DNA of 64,000 nucleotides from an uncultured Porphyromonadaceae bacterium (GTDB lineage: Bacteria > Bacteroidota > Bacteroidia > Bacteroidales > Muribaculaceae): the NCBI GenBank assembly GCA_905198125.1, contig CAJKBH010000012.1, forward strand, positions 1 to 64,000. The letters are read 5' to 3'. Positions 32,473-40,017 of this stretch are shown here, piece by piece. The first letter of the stretch is position 1. Each line of letters begins with the position of its first letter. The notes beneath the pieces are model-generated. The model did no database searches. It saw only the letters and a list, made by a program, of their open reading frames with translations, and was not told the origin of the DNA. Position numbers and translations under genes: made by a program.

Positions 32473-33381
32473 TTAGAGTAGAATATTAAACAGGTATCCG
32501 GAAATTACAGCCGTCAGAAATATGACTGCTACGATCATGGCGACGAGTTTCTTCTTAAATATGCTTGCAAGCATCGACATTTCGGGGATGGCCATGCCGG
32601 CGCCGCCAATTACGAGTGCTATGACGGCACCGATGCTCATCCCTTTGCTCATCAATGCCACGCCGATAGGGATTGCGGTCTCTGCACGGATATATAGAGG
32701 TACTCCTATGATGGCTGCGACAGGCACCGCAAAGGGATTGTCAGGTCCTGCAATTTTCAAAACCCAATCACTCGGCATGTATCCGTAGATTACAGCCCCC
32801 AGGGCTACGCCGATGATTAGATACCATATAATAGGACGAAGTGTATCCCAACCGGCTCGAAGTGCCAATGCAATTTTCTGACTCCACGGAAGTTGTTTCC
32901 TGTCAATCGAACTTTCGTCCGCTGAACAACAGGACTGCTTTTTCAATCTTACGTTCTTTACATATTTCTGCGCATCGACTTTTTGCAGTCCCCAGCCGAA
33001 GAACACGGCACAGAGAAAGGCAATCGCCACATAAATCAGCATAGCCTTGATTCCGACCAGTGCGCCAAGCATCGCTATTATTATGGGATTCAGTAACGGC
33101 GAGGCTATTAGAAACGACATAGTGGCTCCAAATGGTACGCCTGCATTTAAGAATCCGACCGTCATGGGCAGGGTGGAACAGGCGCAGAATGGTGTTAGCG
33201 CTCCGAAACCCGCAGCAATCACGTTGCCGAAAAATCCAGCCTTTTCAATCTTCTTGCTGATTTTTTCCTGCGGAATATACATCAGGATGATTTCAACAAT
33301 CGCCGTAATCACGATGAACAATACAACAAGTTCAACCGTGATGTAGCAGAAATACCAAAGTGTATCGAGTAAAGTGTTCAT
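32473..33381 (-). CDS. COG0701-family permease, last gene of ars operon
   Basis: 302 residues with about eight membrane helices. The family motif appears as TPFCACSTLPMTVGFLNAGVPFGATMSFLIASPLLNP, with a CACS metal-type cysteine pair in the first half and a matching repeat later (GVPLYIRAETAIPIGVALMSKGM). Homologues include ArsP, which exports trivalent organoarsenicals. Its start overlaps the arsC stop by four bases, so it is coupled. Metal(loid) export is inferred from family and context; the exact substrate is open. Confidence 0.9.
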   Translation of the reverse strand: MNTLLDTLWYFCYITVELVVLFIVITAIVEIILMYIPQEKISKKIEKAGFFGNVIAAGFGALTPFCACSTLPMTVGFLNAGVPFGATMSFLIASPLLNPIIIAMLGALVGIKAMLIYVAIAFLCAVFFGWGLQKVDAQKYVKNVRLKKQSCCSADESSIDRKQLPWSQKIALALRAGWDTLRPIIWYLIIGVALGAVIYGYMPSDWVLKIAGPDNPFAVPVAAIIGVPLYIRAETAIPIGVALMSKGMSIGAVIALVIGGAGMAIPEMSMLASIFKKKLVAMIVAVIFLTAVISGYLFNILL

Positions 33382-33800
33382 TTCAGACTTCCCGTATAAA
33401 ATGCTTCAAATCGCTTTGCTATCTCATTGCGTACACGTCGGAACTCGCTCATGATATACGCTTCAGAACCGATAGCGTCTGAAGGGTCATCGAATCCGAT
33501 ATGAATACGATGTCTCACATTACCTGTAAATACCGGACAGGTTTCATTAGCTCCTCCGCACACGGTTATGACATAATCCCACGGTTCGTTGAGATATTCA
33601 CCGACATTGTGCGGTGTATGTCCGCTTATGTCGATGCCTATTTCCTTCATAACCTCCACGGCGCGAGGATTGACCTTTTCCGCAGGTTTAGTTCCGGCGG
33701 AAAACACTTCAATCTCAGAATCAAGCGACTGGAGAACGCCATGCGCCATCTGACTGCGGCAACTGTTGCCGGTACATAAAATCAATACTTTCATTTTCAT
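33378..33800 (-). CDS. arsC: Arsenate reductase, thioredoxin-linked low-MW phosphatase type
   Basis: 140 residues, starting MKMKVLILCTGNSCRSQMA. The catalytic loop CX5R is cysteine 9 to arginine 15 (CTGNSCR), and the later EPWDYVITVCGGANETCPVF supplies the redox cysteines of the Staphylococcus-type ArsC. The enzyme reduces arsenate to arsenite so that it can be pumped out. It lies between two permease genes of the same family, with a four-base overlap on one side and six bases on the other. Length is normal. Confidence 0.94.
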   Translation of the reverse strand: MKMKVLILCTGNSCRSQMAHGVLQSLDSEIEVFSAGTKPAEKVNPRAVEVMKEIGIDISGHTPHNVGEYLNEPWDYVITVCGGANETCPVFTGNVRHRIHIGFDDPSDAIGSEAYIMSEFRRVRNEIAKRFEAFYTGSLK

Positions 33801-33806
33801 TTCGAT

Positions 33807-35147
33807 TTAGAAGAGATAGCCGTAAACCCATCCGGAAATGGTAGCCATGACTATTACAAGAGCTACATATATCACTGTCTTTTTCGTGCCCATCACACTG
33901 CGGATCACAAGCATATTCGGCAGCGACAGCGACGGGCCTGCAAGAAGCAATGCGAGTGCCGGGCCTTTACCCATGCCGGAAGCGAGCAGGCCCTGAATAA
34001 TCGGAACTTCGGTGAGGGTGGCGAAATACATAAACGCGCCGGTGAAACTTGCGAAGAAGTTTGACAGTAACGAATTGCCGCCTACTGCCCATTCAACCCA
34101 ACTGTTGGGGATAATGCCGGGCAGTTCCATGCCGTCGTGTGTCGAACCGAGGAGAAAGCCTGCGGTCAAAACACCTACTGCAAGCAACGGCAATATCAGC
34201 TTGGCAAATCCACACGACGACAACACCCACTCGCGGTTTTCGTCATCGTTTTTGTCACATAACAACACAATGGCAAGCACGGCGACGGAAACAACCATCG
34301 GCACAAGCGGCGCAAGTTTTGCGTCGGGGATGAAAACATTGGCGAGGATGGCAGATATTGCCACTGCGATAGCGCCGAGGATAATCCACCGAGCTTTCAG
34401 ATGGAGTATTTTCACAAGTATTACGCATAACGCTATGGCGAGTGCGGAAGTAATCCACCATTTGGCATTGTAGATCGCGGCCCATATTCCTCGGTCGATG
34501 GCTGCCGGAGCACCCCAGTTGGCGAACACAAGAATCGCCACAAGGGTAAAGAAGAACAACGCCGTCTGCCAAAGCGGGCGCTTTTCGGGTGGCGGAACTA
34601 TATTCATCTGTTCCACTTCTTTGTCTCGCTCCTCCTTGCGGAAGATGAACGACATCACCAATCCGATGACAATTGCAAACGTGACTGCGCCGATGATACG
34701 CGCAAGGCCCATTTCCAGCCCGAGGATACGGGCTGTGAGGATTATGGACAGTATGCTGATGGCGGGGCCGGAATACAGGAACGCTATCGCCGGACCGAGA
34801 CCCGCACCACGTTTGTATATGCTGGTGAACAACGGGAGAATGGTACAGGAACATACAGCGAGAATACCGCCGGAAACCGATGCCACAGTGTATGACACCC
34901 ATTTCTTGGCGTTTGCTCCGAAATATTTCAGCACGGCACCCTGACTTACGAACACAGCAATCACACCGGCGATGAAAAATGCCGGGAGAAGGCAGAGAAC
35001 GATATGCTCACGGGCGTACCATTTGGCGAGGTCAAGGGTCGAGTGTATCGCCGTCATCAGCGTGTCGCTGTTGACAGGCAGGAAGAATGCTGTCAGGAAT
35101 ATGACAACGGTCCAAATCAGAAACTTGATTTCCTTTCGCGTTTCCAT
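33807..35147 (-). CDS. COG0701-family permease, larger ars paralogue
   Basis: 446 residues, about ten membrane helices. The signature half (SGGILAVCSCTILPLFTSIYKRGAGLGPAIAFLYSGPAISILSI) carries a CSC motif; a second, repeat-like half ends ASGMGKGPALALLLAGPSLSLPNMLVIRSVMG. A long soluble linker rich in charged residues (about 170-195) joins the halves. It is the second member of this permease family in the operon and differs in length from the one at 32473, so the two may handle different arsenicals or form a pair. It follows the ArsE-like gene by 22 bases. Confidence 0.9.
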   Translation of the reverse strand: METRKEIKFLIWTVVIFLTAFFLPVNSDTLMTAIHSTLDLAKWYAREHIVLCLLPAFFIAGVIAVFVSQGAVLKYFGANAKKWVSYTVASVSGGILAVCSCTILPLFTSIYKRGAGLGPAIAFLYSGPAISILSIILTARILGLEMGLARIIGAVTFAIVIGLVMSFIFRKEERDKEVEQMNIVPPPEKRPLWQTALFFFTLVAILVFANWGAPAAIDRGIWAAIYNAKWWITSALAIALCVILVKILHLKARWIILGAIAVAISAILANVFIPDAKLAPLVPMVVSVAVLAIVLLCDKNDDENREWVLSSCGFAKLILPLLAVGVLTAGFLLGSTHDGMELPGIIPNSWVEWAVGGNSLLSNFFASFTGAFMYFATLTEVPIIQGLLASGMGKGPALALLLAGPSLSLPNMLVIRSVMGTKKTVIYVALVIVMATISGWVYGYLF

Positions 35148-35169
35148 ATCAGTCTCCGGTTGTTAAAGT

Positions 35170-35592
35170 TCAGATGCCGAGAACCTTTTTCACTTCGTCA
35201 GCCGAGGGGACATGTCCCTTGATTTTGACGGAGCCGTCAACGACTACGGCAGGTGTCGCCATGATGTTGTATTTCATCATCTCGGCAATATCCTCGATTT
35301 TGGAGAGTCTGACATCGAGATTGTTTTCGCTGATGACACGTTCCACCACCTTGTAGGTCTCCTTGCACTTGGCGCAGCCGGGACCGAGGACAAGGACTTC
35401 GCTAACCTTAGTGCCGGGAGTGGTGGCGCAGCATGTTGTCTCTGTGGACTCGACAGATTCTTCAGAGCATCCGCATGAAGGGGCGGCCTTTATATCGTCA
35501 TCGACGATTATGTTGCTGTTGCAGCAGCATGAGCTTTTCTTTTTGGGCGCGAAGAGCGTCGACCAGAAACCTTTCTTTTCTTTTTTATCCAT
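35170..35592 (-). CDS. arsE: Thioredoxin-fold ArsE-like protein with a cysteine-rich head
   Basis: 140 residues. The C-terminal 80 form a small redox domain of the TM0996/MTH895 kind: VSEVLVLGPGCAKCKETYKVVERVI, with a CAKC active pair, and TPAVVVDGSVKIKGHVPS. The first 60 residues are a lysine- and cysteine-rich head with CCC, CGC and CC clusters that could bind arsenite; this extension is not part of the fold. In Bacteroides the ArsE/ArsF/ArsG trio is linked to arsenical handling. It sits between the arsG and permease genes. Confidence 0.85.
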   Translation of the reverse strand: MDKKEKKGFWSTLFAPKKKSSCCCNSNIIVDDDIKAAPSCGCSEESVESTETTCCATTPGTKVSEVLVLGPGCAKCKETYKVVERVISENNLDVRLSKIEDIAEMMKYNIMATPAVVVDGSVKIKGHVPSADEVKKVLGI

Positions 35593-35621
35593 ATTCTTGT
35601 TATTTACAGATTATAAAATTC

Positions 35622-36329
35622 TTAGAGATACATCATTACGCAGTAGTATATTCCTACGGCGATGAAAATGATACCGACAATAATGTTGAGCCATTTCTGG
35701 ATTATGCGTAGTTTGCCGTAAAACTCGCCGACTTTCTCAACACTAAAAGCGAGAATCCACGCAACCGCAAGCACCGGGAGGGCTGTGGCGACTGCAAAAA
35801 GGACGGGCAATAGCCAGCCTGCGCTTGCAGTTACAGACATAGGAATGAGCATACCGAAATACAGCACTCCGCTTGTAGGACAGAAAGCCATTGCGAACAG
35901 GACACCGAGCAGCAAAGCTCCCCATCCCCCTTTTCGTGCAAGACCTTCGCCGTTTCCACCGAAACCGAACTGAGGCAGGTTGAGCTTATGACCTGTCAGC
36001 ATGAAAAGTCCGATAAGCAATAGCAATGGTCCGATAAGCAATTCACCCCATTTGCCTATGGCTTTCTGTATGCCGAAAACACTTGCCCCCTCTTTAAGTA
36101 TCGAGATCAGCACGATACCGAGGACTGTGTAGGCTATGATACGCCCGACGGTATAGAGCACTCCGTTTCTGAATATGCGGTTACGGTTCTCTATGTCCTT
36201 GCTGATATAGCCTATTGCGGCTATATTTGTGGCAAGCGGACACGGCGAAATAGCCGTGAGCAATCCCAAAAGGAAGACAGTCAAAGCCGGGGCCGTGCTA
36301 TTGTCGAGCAGTGTTTGTAACCAGTCCAT
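35622..36329 (-). CDS. arsG: CcdA-like membrane protein, ArsG family
   Basis: 235 residues, six membrane helices. Paired proline-cysteine motifs mark the DsbD/CcdA fold: LTAISPCPLATNIAAIGY in the first repeat and AMAFCPTSGVLYFGML in the second, giving two membrane cysteines that can pass electrons across the membrane. The family name ArsG (aromatic arsenical efflux permease) is used for such proteins in Bacteroides ars operons. Its ATG shares one base with the arsF stop (TAATG). It likely powers reduction by ArsF or ArsE in the periplasm. Confidence 0.87.
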   Translation of the reverse strand: MDWLQTLLDNSTAPALTVFLLGLLTAISPCPLATNIAAIGYISKDIENRNRIFRNGVLYTVGRIIAYTVLGIVLISILKEGASVFGIQKAIGKWGELLIGPLLLLIGLFMLTGHKLNLPQFGFGGNGEGLARKGGWGALLLGVLFAMAFCPTSGVLYFGMLIPMSVTASAGWLLPVLFAVATALPVLAVAWILAFSVEKVGEFYGKLRIIQKWLNIIVGIIFIAVGIYYCVMMYL

Positions 36330-36754
36330 TATTTTAGGGATTGACGGATTTTTTCAGCAAGAGTTTTCTTGAACGCATCCGGGTTCTTGCGGGCATTGCC
36401 GAAGGCGAATTCAGTCATATTGTCACGTGTTTCTTTCCCTCCTTTCCATTTATTGACAAAGAGAGACGACCAAGTCACTTCGTATCTATCGGCAACCTTT
36501 TCTCCATCCGGAGTAGATATATCCACGATTTTGAATACGACCTTGCCGTTTTTCAGTTCGTTGGCAAACATCGAATTGAGAACTTCGCGGGTATTCTTCT
36601 CAATTGCCATGCAGGTGGCACAGCGTTGTTTGCAGTGGAAGTAAATGACCTCCACTCTGTCGTTCACCGGAGATTTTGCGTTGGCGGTATTCTCACCGCT
36701 TCCGCAGGACATTAGCCCTATCATTAGGGCGAAAATCATCAGTAGTTTTTTCAT
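36329..36754 (-). CDS. arsF: Periplasmic lipoprotein, ArsF family
   Basis: 141 residues from the ATG at 36754, chosen because a lipoprotein signal begins there (MKKLLMIFALMIGLMSCGSG, cysteine 17); the frame is open further upstream without family features. The mature part has a thioredoxin-like strand with three cysteines (VEVIYFHCKQRCATCMAIEKNTREVL), the mark of the nitrophenyl reductase subunit ArsF group. It would act in the periplasm on arsenicals with reducing power from the membrane protein encoded next. Confidence 0.87.
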   Translation of the reverse strand: MKKLLMIFALMIGLMSCGSGENTANAKSPVNDRVEVIYFHCKQRCATCMAIEKNTREVLNSMFANELKNGKVVFKIVDISTPDGEKVADRYEVTWSSLFVNKWKGGKETRDNMTEFAFGNARKNPDAFKKTLAEKIRQSLK

Positions 36755-36818
36755 GTTCTTGAAAGTATTTAGGTTGTTATTTGCCGAATTACGAACATTA
36801 ATGATAAAAAAATAGTGC

Positions 36819-37148
36819 TTACGAACAGCAGCTATTCTTGTTTGAGGGGGAGCATTCGTAAAGCATCTGTGAAAACAGTTGCTTGGCAAGAGCCCAGTTC
36901 TCCGGATTGATACAGTATTTTACTTTAGGTGGCTCGATGGTGCCCTGTATCAGCCCGGCTTCTTTCAATTCGCTCAGATGTTGCGATACTGTCGCTTTCG
37001 CAACAGGAAGCACCTCGTGTATGTCGCCGAAAAAACATTCGTTTCTCTGAGCAAGGAAATGCAGGATTGCAATACGGGTAGGATGTCCCATTGCCTTTGC
37101 AAACCTCGCAAGACGCTCCTGTTCAGGCGTTATCTCCAATTTCGTCAT
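36819..37148 (-). CDS. arsR: ArsR-family repressor of the ars operon
   Basis: 109 residues from the ATG at 37148 (MTKLEITPEQERLARFAKAMGHPTRIAIL), the family-typical start; a slightly longer frame from 37184 overlaps the promoter. The winged helix is AQRNECFFGDIHEVLPVAKATVSQHLSELKEAGLIQG. The classical ELCVCDL metal site is replaced by NECFFGD with a single cysteine; further cysteines lie at the C-terminus (YECSPSNKNSCCS), so the arsenic(III) site may be built from Cys near residue 43 and the tail. First gene of the operon. Confidence 0.93.
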   Translation of the reverse strand: MTKLEITPEQERLARFAKAMGHPTRIAILHFLAQRNECFFGDIHEVLPVAKATVSQHLSELKEAGLIQGTIEPPKVKYCINPENWALAKQLFSQMLYECSPSNKNSCCS

Positions 37149-37169
37149 ATCTTCTTTGTTAGCTGTTCG

Positions 37170-37201
37170 CAAAATTACAAACAATAAGCGATAAAACCAA
37201 A
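37170..37201 (-). promoter_or_regulatory. Bacteroidetes-type promoter of the ars operon
   Basis: On the minus strand TTTG (37201-37198), 20 bases, then TAATTTTG (37177-37170). The transcript would start about 15 bases before the arsR ATG at 37148. No separate dyad for ArsR is obvious within the boxes. Confidence 0.7.
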
Positions 37202-37246
37202 TCTATTAGGGATATTTAAGAAATATTGAGTTTTCGAAGGAATATT

Positions 37247-39238
37247 TTATTCCTTGCGGATTGGGCCGTCAAGGCGGAGGGAATGGACGGCGATGCCGAG
37301 GGAGTCGGCGTGGTGAAGCATCAGTTGCTCACGGTCGCGGCGCACGGAGGGATGGATCACTAAGACGCGGGGCTTGAAGATGGAGTCAAGCACAGACACG
37401 TCATCGGTGCAGCTGCGCGTCACAACTAAGTAATCGCAGCCTTTGGCATGCTCTATTCTTGAAGCGGAACTGGTTGCGGAAGCCGGAATGAATCCCGTGA
37501 CAGGGCAGTCCGCCGAAATGATTCGGGTATTGGCGATGCGGGTTTCGGACACGGTGTTGGTGGCCATGCGGAGGGTGTTGATGTCGTTGCCTTGCTTGAC
37601 GAGAATCTGCACGTTGTCGGCGCGCGACTGAAGTATGAACTGCTGTTCCGAGTCGGCATCTGCATTGAACGGTATCAGTACGATTGCCGCCATTGCCATC
37701 GCCGAGGCTGTGGCAAGCATCGATTTCTTTTTGCCGGCATGTAGCCATATCGCTAACATCGCCACCGCGCCTATCCATAATGCAAGAGTCAGCCACGACA
37801 CGTTCAGGTTCAGGGCCGTAGCCGAACCGTTGCCCATCCATTCAAGGCTGCGCGTCAGTCCGTGATACATGATGTCAAGCGTGGTGCCGAGGAAATGAAA
37901 CGGGTAGCCAAAAACGCATGACAGCAGATATATCAGCGCCAGGACTATATAAATGGGCAGTAAGGGCAACGCCACGATGTTGGCCGGTATGAACAGCAAC
38001 GGGAAGATGCCGAAGTAATAGGCCGATAGCGCCCACGATGCAATGGTGGCGCACAAGGATGCCAACAGGAATGTCGAGACCGTATACAGTAACGGATGGC
38101 TATGATGGTCCACGGTATTCAGATACGGCGCGAAGAATATCAGCGACGCCACGCACAGGAAACTGAGTTGCAACCCGATGTCGAAGATGTAGTATGGGTT
38201 GAACACCAATATCAGGAACGTGGCGAGCAGCAGCGAGTTCCACGGAGAGTTCTTACGTTCGATCAACATGCACACTATCATTACCGTCATCATGCCGGCG
38301 GCGCGCACGGTGGATGGCGACAGCCCCGTGATGAAGGCATAAAGCCAGATGGCCGGAACCGCAATGGCATAGCGCCATTGATATAGACCGACTATGTTAA
38401 ATGGAAACAACAGCCATAGCAATATGCCGGCTATAATGGAAACGTGCAGTCCGCTCAGCGCCAGGATGTGCGATATGCCCGCGTCGGCAAACAGCTCGCG
38501 ACGGTCAGGATCGAGAAAAGACTTGTCTCCGGCCAATACGGTGATGAGAAACCGCTGAGTGTCCTTGGACAGCATGGTGTTCTCTATGGAAGCCACAAAC
38601 CGGTCACGCAGGTCGTGGAAGAATCCAGAAACAGTTGCGGAATGCCCCGTTACGCGAAGAGAATCGGAAACCATGTCGGCCGAATACAGGACGCCTTGAC
38701 GCGCCAGACGCCTGGCATAGCCGGTATCGAACGAGTTGGGGGAATTTACGATTCGTTGCAGATGGCACGGGAATATGATGTTGTCGTCGATGCCGGCGTT
38801 GACGTCGTCGGCATATCCCAAGACGCGCACATTCTTGAGAGGATAGACGCGTCCTGCGGTATCCATAATGGCCGTGAGGTCGAGTGTCACCCGGTCGCCT
38901 GACGTGCGATGCTCGATACCGGCGATGTGTCCGTGCGCCATCACAGTGTTCTGTAACCGGTCATCGGGTATTTCGGCGGGACGCCTCAGGTCGGCGGCGA
39001 TGATTCCCGCACCGACAAAGAGCATGGCTACCCATGAATAGTGCCATTTGTTGAGCCGGAAGGCTTTAGTGGGGCTGTTGGAATAACCACCCAACAGTTC
39101 GTAAAGGATTATGGCCAGCATAATGCAAACGGCGCCGATCAGGAATCCGGCGCCCTGAATGGCGATAAGGGTACCGGCCACGATTCCCGCTACCGGTATC
39201 AGCATCGGGGCATTGAGCCGCACTTTTACCGGTTCCAT
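37247..39238 (-). CDS. comEC: ComEC/Rec2-family DNA-uptake channel protein
   Basis: 663 residues: N-terminal helices plus the DUF4131 OB-like domain (VMAHGHIAGIEHRTSGDRVTLDLTAI), then the competence membrane core (LALSGLHVSIIAGILLWLLFPF, TGLSPSTVRAAGMMTVMIVCMLIERK). The end is a reduced remnant of the beta-lactamase-like domain (about 120 residues, without its metal-binding HxHxDH motif). ComEC carries single-stranded DNA across the inner membrane in competent bacteria. It overlaps the aroE stop by 13 bases in the operon SPFH-pepO-aroE-comEC. Confidence 0.92.
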   Translation of the reverse strand: MEPVKVRLNAPMLIPVAGIVAGTLIAIQGAGFLIGAVCIMLAIILYELLGGYSNSPTKAFRLNKWHYSWVAMLFVGAGIIAADLRRPAEIPDDRLQNTVMAHGHIAGIEHRTSGDRVTLDLTAIMDTAGRVYPLKNVRVLGYADDVNAGIDDNIIFPCHLQRIVNSPNSFDTGYARRLARQGVLYSADMVSDSLRVTGHSATVSGFFHDLRDRFVASIENTMLSKDTQRFLITVLAGDKSFLDPDRRELFADAGISHILALSGLHVSIIAGILLWLLFPFNIVGLYQWRYAIAVPAIWLYAFITGLSPSTVRAAGMMTVMIVCMLIERKNSPWNSLLLATFLILVFNPYYIFDIGLQLSFLCVASLIFFAPYLNTVDHHSHPLLYTVSTFLLASLCATIASWALSAYYFGIFPLLFIPANIVALPLLPIYIVLALIYLLSCVFGYPFHFLGTTLDIMYHGLTRSLEWMGNGSATALNLNVSWLTLALWIGAVAMLAIWLHAGKKKSMLATASAMAMAAIVLIPFNADADSEQQFILQSRADNVQILVKQGNDINTLRMATNTVSETRIANTRIISADCPVTGFIPASATSSASRIEHAKGCDYLVVTRSCTDDVSVLDSIFKPRVLVIHPSVRRDREQLMLHHADSLGIAVHSLRLDGPIRKE

Positions 39239-39999
39239 ATCTTCCAGGCATCTTCCGCCTGCAGATGCAGCATCTCGAGTCCGTTCTTTACGGCAGCGCC
39301 ATGTCGGGCGCCTTCGGTCATGAATGGCGTGAGGGGAGGATTGTAGACCAGGTCATAGCATACAGCATTCTCCGGAAGCAGCGTCCACGGAATGTCGGGA
39401 CATTCCCCCTCGTGCGGATGCATCCCCAATGGAGTGCAGTTGATCAGGATGCAATGCCGGCTCATAATGACGGCAGTCAACTCATCATAGCTTATAACGT
39501 TATGACCGTGCCGTACAAAGTAATTGTCGGTATCCACATTACGGCTCACTGCCACGAACGGTATGCCGAGTGAAGTCAGTGCGTATGCTACCGCCTTGGC
39601 TGCGCCACCTGTCCCCAATATCAGCGCTCCGGTATCGTGGTGTCTCTGACCAAGACAGGGCTTGAGGCTTTCGGCAAAACCGTAGTAATCGGTGTTGTAT
39701 CCGGTCAGCGTTACAGCGTTTCCCAAGCGGATTATCTTTACGGTATTGACTGCACCAATAACCTCGGCTTCAGGGCCGAGGTCAGAAAGGTAGGGGATAA
39801 TCGCCTCCTTGTACGGATGCGTCACGTTGAACCCGATCATATCGGGATGACTGCAGATTATTTCCGGCAACTGTGATATGTCTTCAATCGGAAATGCGAG
39901 ATATTGCCCTTCGATGCCGAGCTTCTTGAACTTGGCATCGAAATATGCCGGCGACTGGGTGTGCTGCAGCGGCCAGCCAATTATTCCCAACTGAATCAT
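39226..39999 (-). CDS. aroE: Shikimate dehydrogenase
   Basis: 257 residues, catalysing NADPH-dependent reduction of 3-dehydroshikimate to shikimate in aromatic amino acid synthesis. The substrate motif at the start is MIQLGIIGWPLQHTQSPAYFDAKF; NVTHPYKEAIIPYL gives the catalytic lysine and DYYGFAESL the aspartate. The dinucleotide loop is LILGTGGAAKAVAYAL, and the tail NGLEMLHLQAEDAWKIW is conserved. Slightly short but complete for Bacteroidetes. It overlaps the comEC start and follows the peptidase gene by 18 bases. Confidence 0.95.
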   Translation of the reverse strand: MIQLGIIGWPLQHTQSPAYFDAKFKKLGIEGQYLAFPIEDISQLPEIICSHPDMIGFNVTHPYKEAIIPYLSDLGPEAEVIGAVNTVKIIRLGNAVTLTGYNTDYYGFAESLKPCLGQRHHDTGALILGTGGAAKAVAYALTSLGIPFVAVSRNVDTDNYFVRHGHNVISYDELTAVIMSRHCILINCTPLGMHPHEGECPDIPWTLLPENAVCYDLVYNPPLTPFMTEGARHGAAVKNGLEMLHLQAEDAWKIWNR

Positions 40000-40017
40000 T
40001 GTTCTCAGATTATGCTT

